The notes below the pieces were generated by a model. It was not told the DNA's origin. It saw only the letters and a program-made list of their open reading frames with translations, and searched no databases. The position numbers and the translations under genes were made by a program. Positions 41,640-52,587 of a stretch of 64,000 bases of DNA are shown in pieces; the stretch's first letter is position 1, and the number at the start of each line of letters is the position of its first letter. Source of the DNA: Lepisosteus oculatus (Eukaryota; Chordata; Actinopteri; Semionotiformes; Lepisosteidae); assembly GCF_040954835.1 (NCBI RefSeq), contig NC_090714.1:2530501-2594500 (forward strand), written 5' to 3'.

Positions 41640-44160
41640 CAATGCAGACAATGAAATGAGTTTTTATTGCAGAATTCACAGCAAATACAATAGCAGCAGT
41701 CAACAGAAAACATGCAGGTCAAGAATAAATTACAGCACTGAATCGGGACATTACAGATCAAGCAACTGGTAACAAAAATCAAATGTAACAAAAAGCACAC
41801 TGTCAAGAATAAATTGCTGGAGATCGTCGGAGCGCAGAGAATCAGGAGCCACAGCACATACAATAACATCAGTCAACAGGAAACATGCAGGTTAACAATA
41901 ACATAAATCGGTATACAAAGGGTACACTACAGATCAAGCCACCGATATCAAAATAAAATTCAAGGAAAAGCACACATTGTAGAGAAGAACCTGCCAACGC
42001 TCGTCGAGTTGCTGGAAAGGAGATCGTCGGAGAGCAGAGAACCAGGAGCCGCAGAACTGAAGGCAAAAGAAAAAGGATCAAGTAAACAGGATATCGGACT
42101 TGCATAATCGATTCACTTGAAGTTCTGAAGTCTATTAACTGTTTAAATAAAATGCGGGAATAAAGATATATAAAAACACACAAATTGAACAATAAACCCT
42201 AAGAAATCAGCAATACATCTCAGTCCCAATTCTTAAATATTTAGAAAATACGTTCAGCCACATTGAAATTCGATGCTACTTGTAAATACAAGACCAGGTA
42301 ACACAGCGTGTATAATATATGAATAAACTCTGCTTTAAAAACCATCGATAAAATGTGTTGGTATTTTCCATCTTTACCTAATGAATTCAAAAGATGAATA
42401 AAAGTATCAAAAAAAAGAACCAGCGCCTTAGAGTTCACTCCACATAAGCACAATGAAACGAAAAAAAGTGATCAAGTTGGTATAAATCTGTTCTTTTGTA
42501 AAAATGCTGGGAAATACTTGTTTTATCGAGTGTTAGCGGAAGGTGGGAATTGAACTTACCTAGGAAAAAACACTTTCATAAGTGGAGGTCCGTTCTTGAA
42601 ATCCATTTGTCACCTGGAGAAATAAAGAAAAACTTAAGAATCAGTCAATTTCATCTTTACAACATTTTATCATTTCTGAGCGGCAAGCATTACAGCCCGA
42701 ATCCGAAAAGCAGAGATTACACAGCTACTGACTTTATACAGAAACGTTTGAAAATAAGTTACAGCCTTTTTTTCGTAAAAGGAAACAGAGTTAGAGATAC
42801 CATATCTTAAATAAAACATACTTACATGAAAGGCAGTATAAAAACGCTGAATCCAGATCTCTAAATCTTCGAGAGCACGCTCAAACGGACAGAATACTTT
42901 TCGGCGTCCTAAAACACAAATTAAAGTGAAACAAACGCAATTAACAAAAGTTGCAACGACAATACATTTTTGTCTAACTTTTTTCCAAAATTTGAAATTT
43001 GATTTCTTGCACATAAAATAAGAAAAGTAGAAATAAAACGCAAACGCACCTCACGCCGCAGAAACTCGCCCCGCCGCCATCTTGCCGGGCGCACCTGTGG
43101 AGCGCAGAGAACCAGGAGCCGCAGAACTGAAGGCAAAAGAAAAAGGAGCAAGTTAAGATATCGGATTAGGAGAATCGAATCACTTGACGTTCCGAAGTCT
43201 CAACGATTTAAATAAGTTGCCCCAATAAAGAAATACACAAACACGCTCAAGTCAAATTGTCTAAAAAAGCAATAGGAATCTTCAAGAGAAATCACAGATA
43301 CATCCCAGTCCCACTACTCCAGGATTTAGAGAACACATTCAGCCACATAGAAAATTCATTTTTGAAATGTTACTTTATACATTTAAGATCAAGTACCAGT
43401 TATGGCGTGTACCATATTAGATTTAACTCTGCGCATTGAAAAGCATCGTGCAAATCTTTACCCAATGGATTCAATAGATGAATAAAAGAGTTTCTTTTTC
43501 TATTCAAGAAAAGCACAATTAAACGAAAAGAAGTCACATAGTGCTAGTCAGCACGTGTTTTATCGAGTAACACAAGTATAAAATTAAAAAGTATAGCGGA
43601 AGGTAGGAATATAACGCACATTAGGAAAAAAAACACTTTCATAGACGGAGGTCCGTTCTTAAAATGCGTTTGTCACCTGGAGAAATAAAAAAACATACGA
43701 ATTAGTAAATGTAATCTTTGCAATATTTGATAATTTCGGAGAAGAAAGGGTTATTACATCCGAATCCGAAAAGGAGAGAGTACACAGCTATTGACTTTAG
43801 GAAGTAAAAAAAAAAGATAAAGTACAGCTTTTTTTTGTTAAAAGAAACAGACCTTATCTTTCAAAACATACTTACGTGAAAGGTAGTATAAGAACGCTGA
43901 ATGCAGACTTTTAAAACTTCGAGAGCAAGCTCAAACGGACAGAAGACTCATTTCGGCGTCCTAAAACACAAATTAAACAAGAACAAACGCAATTAACAAA
44001 TGTTGCAACAACAATACATTTTTGTCTAACTTTCCTCAAAGTGAAATTTAAGTTTTTGTCTTTAAAATAATAAAATTAGAAATAAAACGCAAACGCACCT
44101 CACTCCGCAGAAACTCGCCCCGCCGCCATCTTGCCGGGCGCACCTGTGGAACAGGTGGAC
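41640..44160 (-). ncRNA. Candidate spliced transcript with tandemly duplicated exon block
   Basis: On the - strand the proposed exons are: first exon ending 44099 (contains AAGATGGCGGCGGGG), 43876-43960, one ending near 43617 that starts after ctccag at about 43670, 43050-43126, 42826-42908, 42560-42613, and 42056 to about 41640 with AATAAA at 41663-41668. The block 42060-43098 and the block 43131-44142 are tandem copies with clearly matching exons, introns and even the ATGGCGGCGGGG patch. The ATG of the first exon meets TGA after nine codons, so no protein is evident. It converges on the + transcript ending near 40940. Confidence 0.5.
42060..44142. repeat. Tandem duplication, about 1.06 kb period
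   Basis: Starting from aggcaaaagaaaaagg, the sequence at 42061 recurs at 43131 with substitutions and small indels up to the TTGCCGGGCGCACCTGTGG segment at about 43082 and 44131. The order of all landmarks is the same in both copies. Identity is roughly 75-85% by eye. Confidence 0.75.
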
Positions 44161-44230
44161 GGGGCGTGTCCGCTGAGGAAGGTCACTCTGGGGGCGGGCT
44201 CGGCTCCTGAATGACAGCTGTGCACTTGGT
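44100..44230 (-). promoter_or_regulatory. CpG-rich promoter of the candidate - transcript
   Basis: The patch has GC boxes and an AAGATGGCGGC motif on the - strand, the classic YY1 element found just inside the first exon of many CpG promoters. A donor gtgcgt follows at 44098. A second copy of the YY1 element lies at about 43072-43084. Confidence 0.5.
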
Positions 44231-44674
44231 TACAAGGGCTCAACACTCTCATGCTCTCAGGACTGAAGATAAACAGAAACTTGAACTCACCAAATCATGA
44301 ATTTAGTATTTAACGGCTGAGGATTTTCAGAGAACCCAATTCAGTGACATTCTCCTACAAAACTGTTCGCCGGACTCGTTTATCTTGCGGCCAGCTGGTC
44401 GAATCAAGAGAAATGTGCTGGAGAGAGACCCCTGTCGCTCCTAGTTAGGACTGCACCTCTCTTTCACTTGTAGTGCCACACCTATCCTGCAGGTGTCACA
44501 GTGGTATAAGGGGCTGCTTTTTAGAATTGAATTCCGATCTATGCATTCATAAAGGTCTTAAACCCCCCATTTTCCCTGTTTTGGAAGGCCCCGAAAATGG
44601 AGCCCCCCAAAACGGCCGGCGTGGTAGAGAACAGCCACTTCGACAAACTCACCCAGACAGCATGAGAGCTTCAC

Positions 44675-44713
44675 CCGGGGATTAGGTCTCAGACCGGGAA
44701 TTAGGTCTCAGAC
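44675..44713 (+). repeat. Two-copy 19-bp tandem repeat
   Basis: ccgggGattaggtctcaga is followed directly by ccgggAattaggtctcaga, one substitution apart. It is close to the promoter of the candidate - transcript. No known motif. Confidence 0.7.
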
Positions 44714-46094
44714 TGACGGGGAGGCTCGGGGCTCGACTTCAACTCACACGACTCTCCGGGAGTCGATCTGCTCTCTGAACTTTAGAAGTGTCCGATGTTT
44801 CAGCCCGCGGAGCCACCAGGCCGGCCACGCAAAATACCGGCCATGTACATCTCTTATTCAGACTAAAATCAAATCAGTCCCGAGACAAGGCGGTTTCCAC
44901 TGTTTGCTCGCTAATCAAGCATTAAATTAATGCTACTGAGACGCCCTTCTAATGCGTTTTTCTAGCCTTTTTTGCGACTGGACCTGACTTGTTCATCTTT
45001 TCGATTGACAGTAAAAAATAAAGCATCAAAATATGCAGTAGACTTGGGGGAGTCTGTGTCTGCTTTGCACCCCAGCTGATGTCTGAACAGAGTATCTCTT
45101 TAGTTCCTCTATACCAGTAGCTGTCAAATTCCACGGGCGTCCGACAAGGTTCCACATAGAAGATTAAATATTTAATAATGAAAAGCGATGCGTGTAAATG
45201 GAATGTCAACCGGTGTATGCACAGAAAACAGAATAGTGATCAGGATTAATAACTAGTTTTGCTATCAATGGAGCATCACTTCGCTCCTTATTATTAGTAT
45301 TAGAAAAGCTTTTATTTAATATACTGTAATAGTCAAAATGTAGTCAAATGAAAAGAGGGGGAAGGCGACAATGTCTTTGAGTATCAGTCGGCTGGCAAAG
45401 AACTAGTGGAAGGTATTTATATTTATATGTAAAACTAAAAATATTTTCAAATATTTCAGAGATCTGTATTTCTGAGACAAGACATGAAAGTCCTAGGTCA
45501 ACTTACAGTAGTACATAGTGCCCCTTAAAAAACATTTCATGGTCCTTTTTCACGTTTCCAATCTTCACACGTCCCCTCTTTTGCATATTTTAAAACGGGC
45601 ACAATGAGAAACTAATTACTTCGTCTGCTTACAAAAAATTGACACAGCAACGAAGCATTAATATGCGCTGGTTATAGCCTTTTTTAAGAACATGCAACTA
45701 TTGGCTAATGTTCGTTTTTAAAGGCTAAACCCGCAATTCTTGTGATTACGGTATTGGATTGGAGACAAGCTTAACTGTCCCGTTCACGCAAACGCAGAGA
45801 AAATACCGGTATCAAATGCAAATTCAACTTACCCCCGGGCAAACAGAGGAACAAACTTTCAGACATACCTATCCTTGCAGCAGCAATAAAGTGCTTGACC
45901 TTTCCACACGGGGTGACTAGCGGCCGAAGGCGCCGTACAAGTAATTACCCGAGAATATATTCGCTGTATTTCGGGTACAGAAACTGCTGGGAAGCTACGT
46001 TTTCAACGCCACAAACCGACACAAACGCAGCACTAACGAGTGCAGTGGGTTTCACCGTTTGTAGGGGTGGGGGCAACTTCACAGAGCTTCTTTG

Positions 46095-46195
46095 TTTGCC
46101 GGTGTGTGTAAGGGTGTACCCCGACTTGCGCTATTGCTTACCAGCATAGGCTCCAGCTCCCCTGCGATCCTCAACTGGATGAAGTGCTAAAGTTG
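46095..46195 (+). mobile_element. L2/SINE tail fragment
   Basis: The stretch contains aggctccagctcccctgcga followed by ctggatgaagtgc, matching the 3' tail of the L2/SINE family at 24090-24160. Confidence 0.55.
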
Positions 46196-46678
46196 GGGGC
46201 ACTCTCAGCTTTCCTTTAGCTTGCTGGCTGCCAAGAAGTGATTGTGAAAGACACCCACCTACTCCCAGTGATTTTACATCTTGTCAAATGAGAAGTGATC
46301 TGGCTGCTGAGTGATTTATGAACAGCATGTCTGTGTGTGGATACCTGACATGTAGAGCGCGGATCTTTGGGGATTCCAATTTTTTAAAAACATGTTAGGT
46401 CAAGCAAATACAATCCAGAGGTGTTCCCGAAGGCTCCCTCGGTACAGTTTTGATTCACATCCCATTTCCTGTACTCTATTTCAAGCATGCCTACTACAGC
46501 TACAGCAAAGTCAAGGAACCCGGTGAAAATGATGACACGCAAGTCAGAGTCAGTTTTGTAGAAAGACTAAGTAGGCATTTATTTTGTATTTCTTGTCGTA
46601 CACAATACCCAAAGGTCAGCCATCAAAACGTGGACTTTGTCAAGTGCAAAGCATGGGAAGTGCTACAGCAAGCAAACA

Positions 46679-46680
<2 letters not shown>

Positions 46681-46720
<40 letters not shown>
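46681..46720 (+). repeat. AAC trinucleotide microsatellite
   Basis: About 13 perfect tandem copies of ACA/AAC, flanked by A-rich sequence. It is intergenic. Confidence 0.95.
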
Positions 46721-49700
46721 AACATTTTACAACAGCATCGTTTCAAAAAAACATCACTCAGCTCCTGAACACGCTTTGGCACCATGAATACAGAACTGTA
46801 TAAACAGTTTTCCTACTTCCCAAGCAGGTCCTTATTACTTGTATAAGCATCTTTACACAAACTCGTTTATGCTGGTGATACAGAAATAACCGTATTGCAA
46901 ACTGATCTTTCCATGGGGCAATTCTTAGTTTTGACTAGATGAATTTCATATGCTATTTGTTGCCTGTTGTAGTTTGACTACCTGATATGCACCACCTGCT
47001 TTCCTGTTTAACCCCGAGACCTACGAAGTAGGTCAAATGTTGTCTTTGTGTTTGCTCTCTCTGAAACAGAAAGTAAAAATGAAAAGGCTCACAGGCCTGG
47101 CTCCCCCTTCAGGTGCATGAACACAGAGGAGGTGGGTGGGTTGGCACCTGTCTGTGCCCAGCAGTCCTAGACCCCTGTGAAACAGGCGCATCAGGTGGAG
47201 ACTGAAGATTTCTCTCTGCTGTGTTCCAGGACACTATCAGAACACGCTATGGTGGCACCAAGACGAATCTGGCCAAGGGCAAACAACCTGCTTTGCAAAC
47301 CACTCAAACTCCAATTTATCTTTATTAACGCTTTCGGTAAGCCCCAAAGAACACACCATGGCCATAAAATCCCCTCTTTCAAATCTCAGATGCAGCAGGG
47401 TCTTGCCTTCTAAATCCTACTCCCCTCCGATGTGCAAATTGCCGCCGTCTAAAAAATAAAATACTTCAAAGACCTTTAATGACAAAACTGGGACAGAAGA
47501 TTACAGAAGGAGAAAAAGAAGAGATGCAATTATATTAATATTGTGCCCGCCAAGCAAGAATAATGTACCCTGGCAAATTTGAGGGACAAACCATATTGGA
47601 AAGCTTTTAGTAACAGCCCTGCTGTTTTCCAAATAGGTACGCTGGCTTTTTTGCAGCTACAGTATTAACATTTGTGTACAGGAAAATGGAATAGTCAGAA
47701 ATAAGTTTGCATAATGTTACATGTATATACAAAGCTGTTATCTTTTCCTAAAATATTTATCAAATACTTGTTGCAAATTTCAGATACTCCTAACTGCTGT
47801 ATCTCTATGAAAATAACGCAAGATGTGTTACACTGTTTAACAAACGATGCACCATGTTAGCCCCAGAGCAAAGTTAACTTACACCAATAGATTTGACACA
47901 TTCAGCATATTCAACATTCCCTGTAATGCCTCTATTTAATTACAACAAATGGAGATTAATGTACCATTTAACAACTGTGTGGATAATTAACAATTAAGCA
48001 GAAGACACCTAAAAGAGTTTCAGGCATCGATTTGCACTTAAGTACATATGATTTATAAAGTAGATGCTTTTCTAAGTACAAAAATGCAGTCTAATTGTTT
48101 AACTAAATGCCGATTCTGTGCCAAAAACTGTGAATAACTTTCCACCTGAACCTTGTCCCTTACTATACTTTGAAAGAATGCTGTTTCTTTTACACATACA
48201 TTTTGTCAAAAACAAAACCTCTTTTCCTGAAATACATTGATGTAAATACCTAAATTTTCTTACCTCAGCACAAATCTAAAATTGGTTTCAATGGTTTTGC
48301 ATACTCAGTGCTCTGACTGTACTGTAGCCAATGTATGGAACAATAAAATATTTACAGCGGGACTCAAAAATATGTACATATATACATCGAAAAAACAGTC
48401 GAGCTTAATGACAATTGCTGATTGTATATATTGTAATTCTGAAATACAAATGTGAATACTAGTGTTTAAATTGTAAAGCATGCTTCTTAAGGAGTATGGC
48501 TATAATTCATTATAAGGTTCTTAGGTACAAACGTATTGACATCTACATTCTTTAAATCATTGGAGTTTTATTTAAGTCCTGCTTATTACTGCAAATCACC
48601 CTTTTTTATTAAAAAAATGAAGTGTTCAGTGCAAATTCTATTCACATTACCTGAATGTTATCAAATTTAGTCCTGTAAGGGATTCTGTGTGCTGTGTTCC
48701 TTGTGATAAGTTCTGTTTCATTAAGCACAAAATAAATATGTCTTCATGACTAATGAATACCAGCTACAGAAAAAGGAGGAACACACCTGCCCTGAGAAAT
48801 TTTACTGAACTATTAACAATAATAACTGGCCATAAATAAAAAAAAAAGATTGTTAAACCCAACTGTGATAACTGTTGTATATGTTGTTTTTTTATTCAGG
48901 TACCAAGTACTTGCACTGAACTCTTCAAGATCAATAATTTCTGACATATTAAGACACTGGTAAAACACTGAAGACCCTTTCTGTTCCCACATTACTAGTC
49001 CCACATTAAATGGCCTTGAGCCAGTCACTTTGTATTAGTTTTTTAACCCGATCTTAAATTCGTACATTAGGTGCTAAGAACCAGCAGCACGAAAACGACC
49101 AACATAACAACAACCAAAACAATCTGACCTACTGCTACCGTCCAAAGTTCACACCTGCCAGAACCATTTCCTCCAGTCTAATCTTCAATGACTCTCTGTA
49201 GAGGAGTTGGCCAGTTGAAAATTGGGCATACTGTACTGTATAGAACAGCGCTGTCCTTCAATGTTGAGATTTCCATAGTAACAGAGGACCTCAAAAGCAC
49301 AGCTCTGAAGCCTTCTTTTAAACCTCATATTTAAGTGCAGTAATACATATAGTAAAATATTGATTTGCTTTTCTGGAATGCTCTAAAATGCGTTTTAATG
49401 TCCAGTGATTAAGAAGTTAAAGTCACTAAGGGCCTCATAGTCTCTGAATAATGTTGACAAAAATCAATGCACTTGCCAGATTTTCATGTGATTCACCACT
49501 TTAGACCTTTACTGATTATCAGTTACTATTCTATAGATCTGGTCCTCTACTTTCAAGCCCTATTTGTTCAGAGATGAACAATGTCGCCCCCAGTAAGATA
49601 TTTATGGTCCTTCCCGACATCATAATGCTACTCTTGCAAAGCCCTTCTGATAAATACAGTATGCTAAAAACACCCAACATAGCGTACGAAAACTGCCTTT

Positions 49701-51665
49701 GGCCTTAGACACTACAGATGTGACCTGTACCGCAATAAGGTTGAGCCGAATTAAAAGAAACTCCTGTTTTGGGATCCCTGAGAAAAGTGACAGTAAACTA
49801 AATGTGGTAGAAAAGCTGTCCAGTAAGAAAAGAAAAGAACAGGACTGCGTGACATTACAACACCCTAAAGCACATCAGCTATAGTATTCTATAAAGGAAC
49901 CTTGCAAATATAGATTTTAAAAAAATAATTAAATATGCCATCTTATAATAGCATCCTTTAAAAGTAAAGTGCTAGGTACACCAATTAAAATGACAACAAT
50001 TAAGTTAAAATAACAATATTATAATCCTTCCTCGGTGCTATTAAATGCTTAGCAAGCTTTGGCAATAGTAATGGAACGTATCTGTGCAGCTACATCCGAT
50101 AGTAACTGTAAGAAGCTTATTATTTTAAAATATATTACTAAAAGTGCTTTTAAATTAGTTTTGAACCATTAAGCAACACAATGTATACCCCCCCGCCCCC
50201 TCCCAGGTTTCTCAGTGGGGCTTTCGATGACATGAGCCGTCTGCATGCGGCAGTGGGCTCGCAATGAAACCGAAAACCCCCAAACCGAGAAACAACCGTA
50301 TGTACTGTATATAGTGTAGCGGAACCATGTTCAGTTGACCCAGTTCAGATTCTTCAGATGTTTAATCCACACGAGCTCCTGGTGGCTGAAGCAGTAAATT
50401 ATTATTTGAAAATGCCAAACATGTCCTGTTACTCTAATTTCATTTAACAGTTGGCCTGCTTGGCCTCCAATTCAGCAACTCTGGGAGTCCTTAGCGAACT
50501 TATACCATGTTTTCTGTTGTACCCGTCTAGATAACTGCTACTCCACTGGCAAGATTAATTCGATCAGTCGCGCCAATAAAGCCTGTTGACATTGTGGTTG
50601 AAAATCTGAATTAATGTCGTTAAATTGGGAAGAGCATCTGAAGATCCTACAGCCTTTGCATGCTGGGAATTGGACACCCCTGTGTTTAATATAACAACCT
50701 GAGACAATAATAAGGGAAAAACATCCATAACACTTGATTATTATATAAACGTTATCAATATCTGTCTTTTTTACCTCCGATTTATCTTTACTGTATGGAC
50801 TTGATTCCTGGCTTGCTAAGAATTCAGTGAAAGCTGGGAGGGGGCACTGATAGCACAGTTATCATCTATACCTTCTGCAGTGCTCCAGGCCATTGGATTT
50901 CTGCAACCTTGATCTGAAAACACATGTAAATACAAAAACTCAAAACTGCTCTGAAACAGAACAATGACCTTACACCAGTTTTTTTTTTATAAAAAAAGAA
51001 AAATAATCACCAATAGTTTTCTTTTAGAGCAACGTGTTGAACAGAATTGTACACCAAGCAAGTACTTTGTTAATTTTGCAGTCCATTCATTTTCAATTGA
51101 TATTTTTAAAAGCACAACCGATGCTTTGTCATTTTCACGCAGACCTCCAGGGTCTTTGGAATAAAAAGTGGCGACCCGCACCGTCTTGAAATCCTCACTG
51201 TGTACCATATAATTCTCTAAGGTCCCCACAACCGCTGTTCAAAGACATCAGAACATTCATGGACTGTTCAGGGCTTCGGATTATTTTCCTGTGGTGAAGA
51301 GATCTAATAGGATTCTAAAGCAGAACTGGACAGTAATCAGAATGGAAGTCCTGCAGTGAAGAGCTGTGTGGGAAACAGTCATGACACGACCTGATGCCAC
51401 TATCACCTTAACTTTGTTGTTAGGCTCCCACCAGGCCTCAGGGGCAGGTTGTAGCTTCTTTTGTGACTTTCTTTCTTAAAAACACAAGTCTTTCCACGAG
51501 ATAACACAGCGCTTCCTCATCAGAGCTGCTCCCCCTTTTAAGAGGGAAAGTGATTGCGGCTCATCAGCTCATCGGCTCATCCGATTATTTTCCCGCAGAA
51601 CCATCTGATGATTCCTGGCAGGTCTGCACCAGAAGCGACCGCCCTGCTGAGCCTCCCCATTTTAA
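46721..51665. other. Intergenic stretch downstream of PKD1
   Basis: AT-rich, gene-free by eye. The only structured item is the hairpin at 50207-50293, next to a poly-C run. Confidence 0.5.
50207..50293. repeat. Isolated 87-nt hairpin
   Basis: Nested stems GTTTCTC (50207-50213) with GAGAAAC (50287-50293), GGGGCTTTCG (50217-50226) with CGAAAACCCC (50271-50280), GAGCC (50234-50238) with GGCTC (50256-50260), and CTGC with GCAG at the tip. It sits between PKD1 and the candidate transcripts. It could be a small MITE, a pre-miRNA-like fold, or a structured RNA element. Confidence 0.55.
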
Positions 51666-51671
51666 TTTATT
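51666..51671 (-). promoter_or_regulatory. Possible PKD1 poly(A) signal
   Basis: TTTATT on + (AATAAA on -) lies about 250 bp downstream of the PKD1 stop codon. It is a plausible 3' end but not verified. Confidence 0.35.
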
Positions 51672-51921
51672 TGTTGTTTTCTCATTCGGGCACACCACGA
51701 CAGGGTAAAGAGCGCGCCGCCACGTTCAATCTGTCCATTTCCGGGATCAGCAGGGCGCCATTTCGGTAGAAACCTGAGGCAATTTCGGCCACTGCGGCCT
51801 GGTTACAAGATTGACTTCTGGCAATCGGTGCCAATGAGATTATCCCAGTGGCGCTCGAGTAACCCTCTCAAAACCTCCCCCTTAAGAAGCCTTCACCACC
51901 CCCCTCAGCTGTAAGCGACGC

Positions 51922-52587
51922 TCACAGCTGGCTGCCCTGCCGGGAGAGAGCCTCCATTTTTGGGTGACCGGTCACGTGCACATCCGTGTTGGGGTGCACC
52001 TTGTTTTTCATGGGCGGGGGTCTCCGTTTCCTGGTGGGGATGGTGGTTGTGTGGGCGGGGTGCCGGAATAAACTGGAGGGGATCGCCGCGTCCGCGTCGC
52101 AGGCGGACTCCCTGTCGCGCGGGCCGGGGCGCGCGCCCGGAGACCTGGCCCGCAGCTCGGGGGGCTTCTGCCCGCGGCTGCCCGCCGGGCCTCTGCCGGC
52201 AGAGGCGCTCCTGTTGACCAGGCAGTACTTGCTGAGCAGGGCCTCCGTCACCTGCAGGCACTTGCTGCGGTTGAGCCGCCTCTGCGCCCGCTCCAGGCGG
52301 CACTCCGTCTGGTAGAGGTCCTCCGTGACCTTGTTGACGCGGTCCAGCTGCAGGAGCAGGGCGTCGAACACCGGCGGGAGGCGGCGGAGGGTGGCCTCGG
52401 CCTCGGCTCTCTCCCGGGGCGGGGCCGGGCCCAGGGCCTCCGCCGGGCCGCAGGGGCTGGAGGAGGAGGGGCGCGAGGACGTGTCCGACGCCGTGTCCGG
52501 GGTCGGCAGGGGGCACAGGGACTTGGAGTCGCTGGAGCAGCGGGATGGCAGGGGGTCCATGCCCTCGAAGCGCACTTTGTGACGGAA
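51922..52587 (-). CDS. pkd1: PKD1 last exon, cytosolic C-tail
   Basis: The exon begins FRHKVRFEGMDPLPSRCSSD, near-identical to human FRHKVRFEGMEPLPSRSSRG. A coiled coil follows (VFDALLLQLDRVNKVTEDLY with QTECRLERAQRRL), the part that binds polycystin-2 in mammals. The human protein ends with the ciliary-targeting KVHPSST. Here KNKVHPNT is followed by about 20 further residues ending RQGSQL, stop TGA at 51922-51924. The exon is GC-rich and arginine/proline-rich. Confidence 0.95.
   Translation of the reverse strand, partial: FRHKVRFEGMDPLPSRCSSDSKSLCPLPTPDTASDTSSRPSSSSPCGPAEALGPAPPRERAEAEATLRRLPPVFDALLLQLDRVNKVTEDLYQTECRLERAQRRLNRSKCLQVTEALLSKYCLVNRSASAGRGPAGSRGQKPPELRARSPGARPGPRDRESACDADAAIPSSLFRHPAHTTTIPTRKRRPPPMKNKVHPNTDVHVTGHPKMEALSRQGSQL

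Larger units (their letters stand above)
44231..46680. other. Intergenic stretch
   Basis: This holds the 19-bp tandem repeat and an L2 tail fragment. It has short open frames but none with recognisable protein similarity. Confidence 0.5.

Noticed and set aside
42550-43020. Open frames of 86-114 codons on both strands across the duplicated block
   Set aside because: They ignore the splice-like signals, are AT-rich and not preserved in the second copy of the block.
46450-46803. A 117-codon frame containing a threonine run
   Set aside because: The run is the translated AAC microsatellite; no other protein feature is present.
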